Below are positions 7,564 through 16,150 of a stretch of DNA of 19,269 bases, piece by piece. The notes beneath the pieces are model-generated. The model ran no database searches and had not been told where the DNA came from. It saw only the letters and a program-made list of their open reading frames with translations. The translations under genes and the position numbers were made by a program. Each line of letters begins with the position of its first letter. Positions within the stretch are counted from its first letter, which is position 1. The stretch is from Chloroflexota bacterium (GTDB lineage: Bacteria; Chloroflexota; Chloroflexia; QHBQ01; JADMIH01). The stretch is from NCBI GenBank assembly GCA_015478675.1, contig JADMIH010000060.1, positions 1-19,269 of the forward strand, written 5' to 3'.

Positions 7564-8814
7564 ATGTCCAGCACTTCTGCTGACGCACCGGAGCTTCCCG
7601 TTCCTGGCGCTCCGCTGAATCAAGGCTTTGAACCAAGCCTCGCCCCTCGTGAGGGAGAGCTCCTCTCGCTCCCTTTTGACCAGTATGGACGCATGCGAAC
7701 TGTGCAGAGCATCGTGCGTTCCCTCTACGCAGCGATAGCTCCGCAAGCTTCTACGCCCGAAACCCCACACTTCACCATGCGCCTGCTCGACGTGGGCGGC
7801 TACCCCGGAGTGCTCCGGCACTTCCTGGCGGGAGATGCTTACAACCTATCAGTGCTCGATGTGGTACCTGATGATGGCTCAGTGCCTGGCTATACTCAGG
7901 CGTCGGGCCTCGATTTGCCTTACGCTGACCGCTCTTTTGACGTGGTCACTGCCCTCGACACCCTTGAGCACATACCCAATGCTGATAGGAGCCGCTTTCT
8001 CTCTGAGGTAATGCGGGTGGCGCGCTACGCTGCCGTGCTGGTGAATCCTATTCACTCTGTGCAGGCAGACCTGGCCGAAGAGACGCTCAACGAATATATC
8101 CACTGGATACTGGACGCGCAGCAGGAACAATTAGCCGAGCATCGCGCCTACGGCCTCCCCGATTTTGAGGTCACAGTAGCCGCCTTTGAGGAGGGTGGTT
8201 GGCGCACAACCCACTTCCCAACTGCCAACCTGTACAACTGGCTCCTGATGATGATCGCCAAACACTACCTTATCTCCATGCGCGACGAGCGTGCCAGCGC
8301 CTTCGAGCGCACACTCGACCGCTTTTACAATCTCACCTTCTCCGACTGCGACCGTGCCGAGCCTGCTTACAGAGGTGTAATCGTAGCGGTCCGCCCTGAG
8401 TTCGAGGCGGTGCTAGCACAAATCAGCACAGATTACCCGCCAGTAGAGAGCGATGACGCCGCCAACGGGGTGCGCTTACAGCTGTCGCAGCTGCTGATGA
8501 GCATCTTCGACTTGAAGATTGCCAACCACGAAAGCAAGCTCCTGCGCGCTCAAATGGAAAGGCGCGACCAGCACATAGCGGGCATGGAGACGCACATAGC
8601 CCTCCAGGACAGTGCTATAGATAGTATGGAGTCCGAACGTGAGCGCATAGCTGAGCGTGAAAAAGCAACCGCAGAATATATCGCTCGCCTCGAAGAAGAG
8701 ATGCGCAGCAAGGGTGAGCATATCCTTTATCTCGAAAAGCTGCTGCAAGCTGTGCAAGCAGGCCGGGTGATGCGCCTCACTCGCACGGCTTCTCGTTTTC
8801 TCGGACGCAAGTAA
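7564..8814 (+). CDS. SAM-dependent methyltransferase with C-terminal coiled coil
   Basis: 416 residues. The N-terminal half is a class I Rossmann methyltransferase: motif I LLDVGGYPG (D76-V-G-G), an acidic second strand LDVVPDDG, then LDLPYADRSFDVVTALDTLEHI, as in Methyltransf_11-like enzymes. From about residue 307 to 400 the chain is a charged heptad-like stretch (ERRDQHIAGMETHIA, ESERERIAEREKATA, RLEEEMRSKGE) predicted to form a long coiled coil, ending in a basic tail. GGGAGA lies five bases before the ATG. The next gene starts two bases after the stop codon, so it is co-transcribed with two glycosyltransferases. It probably methylates a sugar or a chain end during surface glycan synthesis. 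The acceptor is unknown. The coiled coil could give oligomerisation or chain-length measurement. Confidence 0.85.
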   Translation: MSSTSADAPELPVPGAPLNQGFEPSLAPREGELLSLPFDQYGRMRTVQSIVRSLYAAIAPQASTPETPHFTMRLLDVGGYPGVLRHFLAGDAYNLSVLDVVPDDGSVPGYTQASGLDLPYADRSFDVVTALDTLEHIPNADRSRFLSEVMRVARYAAVLVNPIHSVQADLAEETLNEYIHWILDAQQEQLAEHRAYGLPDFEVTVAAFEEGGWRTTHFPTANLYNWLLMMIAKHYLISMRDERASAFERTLDRFYNLTFSDCDRAEPAYRGVIVAVRPEFEAVLAQISTDYPPVESDDAANGVRLQLSQLLMSIFDLKIANHESKLLRAQMERRDQHIAGMETHIALQDSAIDSMESERERIAEREKATAEYIARLEEEMRSKGEHILYLEKLLQAVQAGRVMRLTRTASRFLGRK

Positions 8815-8816
8815 AA

Positions 8817-11800
8817 GTGAATCACCCACCTGACTACACACCCCCCCAAGACCCACACCCACACCCACAGCCTCCCACACCGAAAGTCGCCCCGATGGAG
8901 GCCGAGGCCCAGCAGCCATTCACTCTGCCGCAGCCTCACTCAATCCCTCCCGGCGAATACCCCACTGTTACGGTTGTGGTCCTCAACTACAATGGCCTCA
9001 AGCACCTGCAAAGCTGCTTTACAGCGCTCCTCGCCCTCCACTATCCGAAGGATCGCCTGGAGTTAATGCTTGTAGACAACGGCTCCTCTGATGCTTCTCT
9101 CAGCTTCATGCGCGAGCGTTTCCCCCAGGTTCGCATCGTCGAGACGGGAGCCAACCTCGGCTTCGCGGCAGGTAACGACTACGGCGCGGAGCGAGCTACA
9201 GGCGAGTTCCTGGCGATCCTCAACAATGACACCCGCGTGGACCCCCAGTGGCTCAAGGAGATGGTGAAGGGCATAGAGGCCGGCAAAGAGCAAGGGGTAG
9301 TCTGCACTTCATCGCTGATGCTTGATTGGTCGGGCGAGTTAATTGACTTCCAGGCGGGCGCTCTCAACTTTCATGGCTTCGGCTTCCAGCCATCATATGG
9401 GTTGACTGTAAAGGGGCGCGACATTCGCCCCCGCGACCTTCTCTTCGCCTGCGGCGGCTCAATGCTCATACAGCGAGATATTTTCCTCGCTGTGGGAGGT
9501 TTCGACCCCGATTACTTCGCCTTCTTCGAGGATGTAGACCTCGGTTGGCGGCTCTGGGCGCTCGGCTACCGCGTGACCCTCACTCCAACGGCGATAGCTT
9601 ACCACCGCCACCATGGCACAGCCGAGAACATCCCACATCACCGCACCCAGCTCCTCTACGAGCGTAACGCCCTCTACACTATCTATAAAAACTACGAAGA
9701 TGAGAACCTGCAAAAGATACTCCCCGCCGCCCTCTTACTGCTGGGCCAAAGGGCTGTGCGCTTCGCTGAGTTAGGCGGGGTAGATTTAGCGGATTACGAC
9801 CTGGCCAATACCGAAGCAAGCCAAGGAGCCACCGAGAATGTACACCGTAACACGGTTGCCACTCTCCTGGCCGCCAACGAGTTCATGCAAACCTTAGAAA
9901 ACTTCAACAGCAAGCGCCAGTGGATACAGGCTCATCGCAAGCGCAGTGACGCAGAGTTGTTCGAGCTATTCGGCCAACCGGGGCGCGTGCATCTTCTCAA
10001 CCATGAGAGCGATGCGCCCTACTCAGCAGCCCACTACACCTTGATTCACCAGCTCGGCATCGAAGCGCTATGGAGTGAGCAACCCAAAGAAGTGCTGGTC
10101 ATCAGCCCTGATGTGCTCCCTGTGGGCCACATTCCCGCAAGCGGCTCCGGCATACGGGCCTGGGCCCTCGGCAAAGGTCTTGAGAGCCGGGGACACCACG
10201 TCAGCTTTACTATGCCCGCTGCCGCCCTCAAGGGCAGGGAAAATGAGGTGCCGGAAGAATATGTGCGCGGCGCATGGACGCCCCAGAACTTGCAGTCTCT
10301 GGTAGACGCCCTCGCGCCCGACGTCGTGGTCTCCTGTGGTTGGCCTAACCTGACATGGCTTGCCAGGGCGAATCTACCCGTTGCGCTCGACCTTACAGGG
10401 CCTCATCTTCTTGAGCGCGCTTACCAGGGCCACCTCGATGTGCAGGCAAACACTAAGGAGAAGCTCGCCGCCCTCAAACGTGCCGACTTCTACTCCTGCA
10501 TCGGTGAGCGACAGCGTTATTACTTTACCGCCTGGCTGGCGCAAGCTGGTGTCGAGGTAGACCAGATATACGATGCCTTGGCGGTGATACCCTACTCGGT
10601 AGATCCTGACCAGCCGGTGCATCACTGGCCCGAAAGCTGGGCGGAAACAGAAGTGCGCTTCGTATATGGCGGCATTTTCCTCCCCTGGCAGAATCCTGCC
10701 CCCGCGCTCCTCACAGTTGCCGCCACCCTGCAAGAAAAAGAGAGTGGAGTGCTGGAAGTTATAGGTGGTAAGCACCCCTTCCACGCAGTGGACACCGGAA
10801 GCTTCGGCCCTCTCGTTGATAGGCTGGCAACTCTACCCAGGGTTGAGATGTCGGGCCTGCTGCCCCATGATAAGCTGGTGGAGCGTTTCACGCATGCTCA
10901 CGTGGCCGTGGACATGATGATGCCTAACGCCGAGCGCGTGTTGGCCTTTCCCAGCCGCACGGTCCACTACTTCTGGTGTGGATTGCCCGTGATACACTCG
11001 GCTTTCAGCGAAGCCGCCGACTACATCCGCCGTTATGAAGCGGGTTGGATAGTGCCACATGACGATCCAGAAGGGTTGCGTAATGTGGTGATTAGCATAT
11101 TGGCTGATCCGGCAGAAGCTCGCAGGCGCGGCGAAAACGCCCAACGCCTGGCGAGAGAGCATTTCTCCTGGAACCGCACAGTACAGCAGCTCGATAGCTT
11201 CGTAAGAAACCCATATATCAGAAGCGGACGCCTCACACAAAATCGGGACGACGAAGAGCCGGAAGCACGCCGGCAAGCCAAAGCTCTAACGCGCACAGCC
11301 TACATCGACGCGGGAAACCAAAAGAGAGGCAACATGCAAAGCGCACCCACTTCGCAAACCTTTGCTACCGGGCGGCGAACAGTGGCGGCCCAGTTGGCAG
11401 CCAGATCAGCAGCTATCCTCAAAGAACTGCTACCGCTGAAGGGGAGCGAGGCACGGCCCGTCTATCAGAGCGGCGAGCCGCGCTTCGCCCTCTCCGAATT
11501 GATCGGCGGACACAGCCATGGCCAGCGGTTTCTGGCCCCGCACAACGCTCTGTCGGGCGTAACAGTGACAATCGGCACTTTCGGGAGGCGCAATAGCTGC
11601 AAGCTGGTGTTGCATTTGCGCTCCAACCCTGGCGCTTCCAGCGACATATACAGCGCGGAAGTTCCTGCATATCGTCTGAGAGATGGCGAGGTCATCACCT
11701 TCCGCTTCCCAGCTATCCGCGATTCAGCCAACAGGTGGTTCTACCTGGTGGCCGAGTCGCCCGATGCCGTGCCGGGCGATGCGGTGACACTATGGGCGTC

Positions 11801-11882
11801 AACTTCTCCCAGGTACAACGGCCAGCGCTACGAAGATGGTCTTCCAGCCGCAGGCTCACTAGCTATAACTCTGGACTTTTGA
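8817..11882 (+). CDS. Bifunctional glycosyltransferase: GT2 + GT4-like + C-terminal beta-rich domain
   Basis: 1021 residues in three parts. About 45-290 is a GT2 (GT-A) domain of the rhamnosyltransferase type, with VVVLNYNG, VDNGSSD, NND (136-138) and FFEDVDLGWRLW (E238, D239). About 420-800 is a GT-B domain of GT4 type, with VISPDVLPVG, GGIFLPWQNP and a C-terminal FPSRTVHYFWCGLPVI segment. It lacks a clear E-x7-E pair. About 850-1021 looks like a beta-sandwich (TVTIGTFGRRNSCKLVLHL, then FPAIRDSANRWFYLVAESPD), perhaps a glycan-binding accessory domain. It likely adds two sugars to a growing surface glycan at the cytoplasmic membrane face. The start is a GTG two bases after the previous stop codon. 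An in-frame ATG at 8895 would remove a His/Pro-rich tail of 26 residues, and no strong ribosome binding site decides between them. Confidence 0.85.
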   Translation: MNHPPDYTPPQDPHPHPQPPTPKVAPMEAEAQQPFTLPQPHSIPPGEYPTVTVVVLNYNGLKHLQSCFTALLALHYPKDRLELMLVDNGSSDASLSFMRERFPQVRIVETGANLGFAAGNDYGAERATGEFLAILNNDTRVDPQWLKEMVKGIEAGKEQGVVCTSSLMLDWSGELIDFQAGALNFHGFGFQPSYGLTVKGRDIRPRDLLFACGGSMLIQRDIFLAVGGFDPDYFAFFEDVDLGWRLWALGYRVTLTPTAIAYHRHHGTAENIPHHRTQLLYERNALYTIYKNYEDENLQKILPAALLLLGQRAVRFAELGGVDLADYDLANTEASQGATENVHRNTVATLLAANEFMQTLENFNSKRQWIQAHRKRSDAELFELFGQPGRVHLLNHESDAPYSAAHYTLIHQLGIEALWSEQPKEVLVISPDVLPVGHIPASGSGIRAWALGKGLESRGHHVSFTMPAAALKGRENEVPEEYVRGAWTPQNLQSLVDALAPDVVVSCGWPNLTWLARANLPVALDLTGPHLLERAYQGHLDVQANTKEKLAALKRADFYSCIGERQRYYFTAWLAQAGVEVDQIYDALAVIPYSVDPDQPVHHWPESWAETEVRFVYGGIFLPWQNPAPALLTVAATLQEKESGVLEVIGGKHPFHAVDTGSFGPLVDRLATLPRVEMSGLLPHDKLVERFTHAHVAVDMMMPNAERVLAFPSRTVHYFWCGLPVIHSAFSEAADYIRRYEAGWIVPHDDPEGLRNVVISILADPAEARRRGENAQRLAREHFSWNRTVQQLDSFVRNPYIRSGRLTQNRDDEEPEARRQAKALTRTAYIDAGNQKRGNMQSAPTSQTFATGRRTVAAQLAARSAAILKELLPLKGSEARPVYQSGEPRFALSELIGGHSHGQRFLAPHNALSGVTVTIGTFGRRNSCKLVLHLRSNPGASSDIYSAEVPAYRLRDGEVITFRFPAIRDSANRWFYLVAESPDAVPGDAVTLWASTSPRYNGQRYEDGLPAAGSLAITLDF

Positions 11883-11910
11883 AAAACAGCACTCCAGGAA
11901 CGCTATAACC

Positions 11911-13476
11911 ATGAGCGACAGTCATGACAGAAAAACAACCTCTGCCCACATTGGCAGCCAGGCTGCTGTTTCCATAGTCATCCCGACCTTCAACAACGTA
12001 GCCATCTTGCGCGACTCTCTACAGGCGGTGCGCGAGATCAGCTACCCTCAAGCACAGATCGAGGTCGTAGTTGTAGATAACGGCTCATCAGACCGTACAT
12101 CCGACATCCTGGCTACACGATACCGCTGGGCCAAGCAGATCAGGCTGGAGAAGAACCACGGCTTCGCCGAGGCATGCAACAGGGGCGCTGCTGCCGCATC
12201 CGGGGAGTATGTAGCCTTCCTGAACGATGATGCGCTGCCCGACACCCAATGGCTGAATGCTCTTTTTGCAGGGCTGCACGCCGGTGGCGAAGGGGCAGTT
12301 TGCGCCGCATCGCGCATACTCTCGCGTGACGGCAGGGAAGTGGAGTTCAGCGGAGCCTCGGCTAACCTCTTCGGAGTGGGGCGGCCGCGTTCCGCCTGGG
12401 GTTGGCCCGATACAGCCCAGACCCCCCTGGAAGGAAGCCCACTCCTTTTCGCATCTGGTGGGGCGATGCTCATAAACAGGCGTATTTTCCTCGATGCAGG
12501 AGGCTTCGACCCGGCCTTCTTCGCATACTTTGAGGATGTTGACCTGGGGTGGAGGCTCTGGGCGCTGGGGCATAAGGTGGTCTATGCGCCCGGCGCTGTC
12601 GTATACCACATCGGAGGAGCTACGGGGTCGCGTTCCAGCCCCCACAGACGCTACACCCTATGGGAGTGCAACTCGCTCGCTACTATCCTCAAGAACTATG
12701 AAGAGGGAAATGTGGAGCGGATACTCTCAGCAGCCGTATTGCTGCTCTACAAACGGGCGATCCTCGCGGCAGATAGCGCTTTCACTTCCTCCGACTACCA
12801 GCTGACCGCGCCCAAAGACACCAGTATTACTAACACTGAGCAATTGCCGAAGATAAGCGTTGCCCATATCGTCGCTATCAACAGGCTCAATGCGCACCTG
12901 CCGCACTTCATGCAGGAACGCAGGCGTATCCAGGCGGCGCGACTACGCTCGGACAGAGAGATATTACCGCTATTGGGGAGAGCTTTCGAGCCGCAGTTCG
13001 CAGGCTCCGACTACGCGGAGGCCGCCAGCAGACTTGCGGCGTCCCTGAACCTCTACGCTATTACCAACGAGGCCGCGCCTAACCGTCTTCTCATCCTCGT
13101 ATCGTCTGATGAAGAAGACGAAGGAAAAGCCATTGCGGCCAAACTACAGAAATACGGGCGTGTCGCGCTGGCGACAGTGGGCGGAGAACACCACGCGACT
13201 TCAGAGACAAGCGAGGGCTTCATCCATCACAGGTTGCAAGCCGACGATCCTGACCTTAGCGGCTTGATCCAGCAGGCCGACGCGCTGATAGCATTGCCTG
13301 GGGCCGCAACGTTGAGCTCGCTGCACGAGTCAGATACACCCACCGCAATCTTGGGCAAGCCCTCTGCGGCTCAGTTGCCCCCCCGTGCGCTTCTCGTCTC
13401 AGGCACTGACGATCCAGCGCTCATAGACTTCTGCTTACGGCCCACCTCGCAAAGCCTTACAGCCTCCCAAAGCTGA
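11911..13476 (+). CDS. GT2 glycosyltransferase with residual C-terminal domain
   Basis: 521 residues. About 15-260 is a GT2 domain of rhamnosyltransferase type: SIVIPTFNN, VVDNGSSD, LNDDALPD (D106, D107 as metal ligands) and YFEDVDLGWRLW (E208, D209, D211). The middle part (about 265-385) is recognisably homologous to the same part of the preceding protein: KNYEEGNVERILSAAVLLL against KNYEDENLQKILPAALLLL, and RIQAARLRSD against WIQAHRKRSD. From about 391 (RLLILVSSDEEDEGKA) only the first Rossmann half of the neighbour's GT4-like domain seems to remain. AGGAA (11897-11901) precedes the ATG, and the gap to the previous gene is 28 bp, so it is in the operon. It probably adds a sugar to the same glycan; donor and acceptor are unknown. 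Confidence 0.87.
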   Translation: MSDSHDRKTTSAHIGSQAAVSIVIPTFNNVAILRDSLQAVREISYPQAQIEVVVVDNGSSDRTSDILATRYRWAKQIRLEKNHGFAEACNRGAAAASGEYVAFLNDDALPDTQWLNALFAGLHAGGEGAVCAASRILSRDGREVEFSGASANLFGVGRPRSAWGWPDTAQTPLEGSPLLFASGGAMLINRRIFLDAGGFDPAFFAYFEDVDLGWRLWALGHKVVYAPGAVVYHIGGATGSRSSPHRRYTLWECNSLATILKNYEEGNVERILSAAVLLLYKRAILAADSAFTSSDYQLTAPKDTSITNTEQLPKISVAHIVAINRLNAHLPHFMQERRRIQAARLRSDREILPLLGRAFEPQFAGSDYAEAASRLAASLNLYAITNEAAPNRLLILVSSDEEDEGKAIAAKLQKYGRVALATVGGEHHATSETSEGFIHHRLQADDPDLSGLIQQADALIALPGAATLSSLHESDTPTAILGKPSAAQLPPRALLVSGTDDPALIDFCLRPTSQSLTASQS

Positions 13477-13506
13477 TAACGCAACAAAGTTAGAGATACG
13501 GCGCAC

Positions 13507-13546
13507 ACAGGGCAGGCGAGCGTCGCCTGTATACTTTCCGCCCTGT
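13507..13546 (+). terminator. Nested inverted repeats after the glycan operon
   Basis: Outer arms ACAGGGC (13507-13513) and GCCCTGT (13540-13546) enclose inner arms CAGGCGA (13513-13519) and TCGCCTG (13523-13529). A TATACT (13530-13535) lies inside. It starts 30 bp after the GT2 stop codon. It could end the operon transcript, or be an operator around a second -10 box. There is no T-run. Confidence 0.4.
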
Positions 13547-13624
13547 AAATTGCCTGAAACCTTCGCGGTCAGCCATCAATCGCCTTGCCTAAGGTGAGTT
13601 AGTCAACCTCCAATCACGGGCCGG

Positions 13625-13636
13625 GCAACCGGTTGC
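13625..13636. promoter_or_regulatory. 12-bp perfect palindrome, possible operator
   Basis: GCAACCGGTTGC is a perfect palindrome about 75 bp upstream of the diguanylate cyclase promoter. It is a plausible dimeric-regulator site; no family is recognised. Confidence 0.3.
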
Positions 13637-13700
13637 GCCGCCTTATGTGTTAGGCCGTATGTAGGAGCAATAGTAGGAACTAGGTACCCCTATTGGGGCA

Positions 13701-13729
13701 TTGACTCCCAGGTTCCTGTCGGGTACTAT
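13701..13729 (+). promoter_or_regulatory. Sigma-70 type promoter of the diguanylate cyclase gene
   Basis: TTGACT (13701-13706, five of six), a 17-bp spacer and TACTAT (13724-13729, four of six). Predicted start is near 13736. The CCCC-tatt-GGGG hairpin (13687-13698) abuts the -35 box. AATAGTA (13669-13675) and TACTATT (13724-13730) are reverse complements flanking it. Confidence 0.55.
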
Positions 13730-13781
13730 TACCACATCAGGGTGCCTAGACAGTCCTCATAACTTTTTGTGGAAATTCAAA

Positions 13782-15986
13782 TTGATTCTGCACGCCGATA
13801 GTTGGAAAATCGAAAGTAGCGAGATCAAAACCAGCGAGCTTATCGAGCGCCTGCGCTGGGTAATTGCTATCCGCTGGACTGTGGTGGCAGCTTTGCTGCT
13901 GGTGGGGCTGCTCGGGCGGCTGTGGCGCAACGACAGCGTACAGACGAGCCTCGTTCACCTCACTCTTGCTGCTATTGTAGCTCTCTACAACTACTTCTAT
14001 CTGCGCTACACTGAGAGTGTCGATTTCGGAAAATCACCCCTCTTTCCGGCTATACGCTTCGCTCAAGTACCAGCCGATTTGCTCGTCTTCACGGTGATAC
14101 TCCACTACTCCGGCGGTGTTACAGGCCCCGTCTTTGTCCTCTACTTCCTCTACATCTTCGTCGGCCTCTCAATCCTGCCGCCCTCCGGGGCATATCTCGT
14201 GGCAGGAACCGCAGCCCTTTGCTACGGCATCCTTGCCTTGCTCGAGGCTCTCTGGTTTACGACGGCAACCAGCAGCGGGCCCGCGCCCCTCGCCGGCGGA
14301 CCTGGCTCCATGCTCCTTTACTATCTCGGCTACTTCCTGACAGTGTCGGCTACGCTGATGATTACAGCATACATAGCCAACTATTTCGCCGGCTGGCTTA
14401 CCCGCGACGAGGGTACAATTCGCCGGCAGCTAAGCGAGATCAACAGCCTCTACACCTTTACGGGCGCGATGTCGAGCACTTTGAGCAGCGAAGAAGTTGT
14501 GCAGAATCTCGTCAACACGGCGGTGCAAGTAGAGCATGCCGACGCTTGCTCGCTCCTTCTCTTCAATGAGCGAGGCGAAAGTATCCTCATGGCCGCCAAA
14601 GGTTTGCCTGCCGAGCAGTTCGAGAAGTACCTGAGCGTGCCTATTCCAATGAACCCACCCGACCTGTTCCGAACACTTGTAGTCAACAACAAGGGCATCT
14701 ACGCGCCTGACGTGGACACAATAGCTAAGCTACGCCACCTTCTGTTGAGGAGCACCACCCGATCTTTCTATGCCCTGCCGTTGATGAACGAAGGCGAGGT
14801 GATGGGTACCCTCAATCTCAGCTTCGATAAGCCCTACACCATGTCCAATAGCCATTGGAACGTACTGAAGAGCATGACCCAGCAGGCGGCCCTAGCTATC
14901 GAGCGCACACGCCTCTTTGCCGAAGCACAGCGGGCCGCCCGAGAGATGACAGGACTTTACCATATAGGTCTAGCCACCATTTCATCCCTCCAAATTGACG
15001 AGGTGCTTCACCTGATCTACGAGCAGGTCAATCGCGTCTTGCACCCTGAAACATTCTATATAGCCCTCTACGACGAAGACCTGGCTGAGCTCAGGTATGA
15101 TATCTTCATCGAAGCCGGCGAGGCGCTCCCACCTTTCAAAGCACGGCTGGAGAGCGTAGGCATTTCAAGCTGGGTAATTCGTAACCGCAAGCCAATTTTC
15201 ATCCGCCGCTGGGACGATGAAACAGAGCAGCTGCCCTTTGAGTCCAACGTCGTAGGCGTACCAACTCAGTCGATCATCAGCGTACCCCTGATCGCCAAGA
15301 ACAAGATCGTCGGTGTCATGTCGGTGCAGGCCCTCGGAGCCGAGGCTTTCGACCAGAATCACCTGCGATTACTTACCTCAATAGCAGGCCAGGCCGCACT
15401 CGCCCTAGAAAACGCCAAGCTGCACGAGACAGTCTTTGAGCAGGCACAGCGCGACTCCCTCACCGGCGCCTACAATCACGGCACCTTTATTGACAAGCTC
15501 AACAGCGCCATCCGTGTTGCCCAAACCGACAAGCAAACCGTCGCCCTCATCATGCTCGACATCGACCATTTCAAACAGTACAACGACACCTACGGCCACA
15601 TGGTTGGCGATGATGTGCTGCGCTCCACAGTGGGCGCTATCCAGAACCACCTCAAGAGTGTAGACGTTGTAGGCCGCTGGGGTGGCGAGGAGTTCGCGAT
15701 TATACTGCCGGACGTAAGCCGGGCGCAAGCCAAGCTCGTCGCCGAACGAATAAGGCAAACGGTGTCGACCAACGTCATGAAAGACATGCACAACAGGTCT
15801 ATACAGTCGCCAACAGTCAGCCAGGGTCTGGCAGTCTACCCGGAAGATGCTGTTCACATTGAAGAATTGATAGATAAAGCCGACGCCGCGCTCTTCCGAG
15901 CTAAAGACCTGGGGCGCAACCACATCGTCGAATGGATCGAGCTTTACAGCGAGCAAAGCGCGATCTCCCTCCGAGCAAGTGGCTGA
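13782..15986 (+). CDS. Membrane diguanylate cyclase with two GAF domains (GGDEF)
   Basis: 734 residues counted from TTG 13782. The protein makes cyclic di-GMP from two GTP. Six membrane helices (about residues 26-205) form an N-terminal sensor. GAF domains follow at about 237-381 and 397-547, then GGDEF at about 556-718. The catalytic signature GRWGGEEF (GGEEF 634-638) and the metal site MLDIDHFKQYND are intact. The inhibitory I-site is K625-S-V-D628 instead of RxxD. The frame is open upstream to TTG 13701, but that codon is the -35 box of a good promoter, so a start after about 13736 is more likely. TTG 13782, with GGAAA six bases before it, is the best candidate; there is no ATG nearby. It stands between the glycan operon and the lipid cluster, so the envelope may be regulated through c-di-GMP. 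Confidence 0.9.
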   Translation: MILHADSWKIESSEIKTSELIERLRWVIAIRWTVVAALLLVGLLGRLWRNDSVQTSLVHLTLAAIVALYNYFYLRYTESVDFGKSPLFPAIRFAQVPADLLVFTVILHYSGGVTGPVFVLYFLYIFVGLSILPPSGAYLVAGTAALCYGILALLEALWFTTATSSGPAPLAGGPGSMLLYYLGYFLTVSATLMITAYIANYFAGWLTRDEGTIRRQLSEINSLYTFTGAMSSTLSSEEVVQNLVNTAVQVEHADACSLLLFNERGESILMAAKGLPAEQFEKYLSVPIPMNPPDLFRTLVVNNKGIYAPDVDTIAKLRHLLLRSTTRSFYALPLMNEGEVMGTLNLSFDKPYTMSNSHWNVLKSMTQQAALAIERTRLFAEAQRAAREMTGLYHIGLATISSLQIDEVLHLIYEQVNRVLHPETFYIALYDEDLAELRYDIFIEAGEALPPFKARLESVGISSWVIRNRKPIFIRRWDDETEQLPFESNVVGVPTQSIISVPLIAKNKIVGVMSVQALGAEAFDQNHLRLLTSIAGQAALALENAKLHETVFEQAQRDSLTGAYNHGTFIDKLNSAIRVAQTDKQTVALIMLDIDHFKQYNDTYGHMVGDDVLRSTVGAIQNHLKSVDVVGRWGGEEFAIILPDVSRAQAKLVAERIRQTVSTNVMKDMHNRSIQSPTVSQGLAVYPEDAVHIEELIDKADAALFRAKDLGRNHIVEWIELYSEQSAISLRASG

Positions 15987-16006
15987 GGTTATGTCAAGCT
16001 CGCCCC

Positions 16007-16035
16007 TTGCCTAACAGCCCTCTCATTGATATAAT
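16007..16035 (+). promoter_or_regulatory. Sigma-70 type promoter of the PHP-GT4 operon
   Basis: TTGCCT (16007-16012), a 17-bp spacer and a perfect TATAAT (16030-16035) preceded by TGA, making an extended -10. Predicted start is near 16042. This argues against the upstream ATG at 15932 as the PHP start. Confidence 0.65.
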
Positions 16036-16150
16036 ACCTACACACGCCCTCTTTGCTCAGCATCCCACCCGCAACCGACGTGGCAACTTTACCATACTCA
16101 CAGGCAATTCTCACCCCGCAGATTGGTTGCCCCACGAAATAAAGGCATTT

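Noticed and set aside
13551..13700. c-di-GMP or cobalamin riboswitch before the GGDEF gene
   Set aside because: I looked for the conserved cores of both as I remember them and did not find them in the right order or spacing; only generic palindromes are visible.
15932..16150. Longer N-terminus for the PHP protein
   Set aside because: It overlaps the end of the GGDEF gene and includes a good promoter (16007-16035). The encoded residues look like non-protein sequence, and the PHP domain starts well after 16151.
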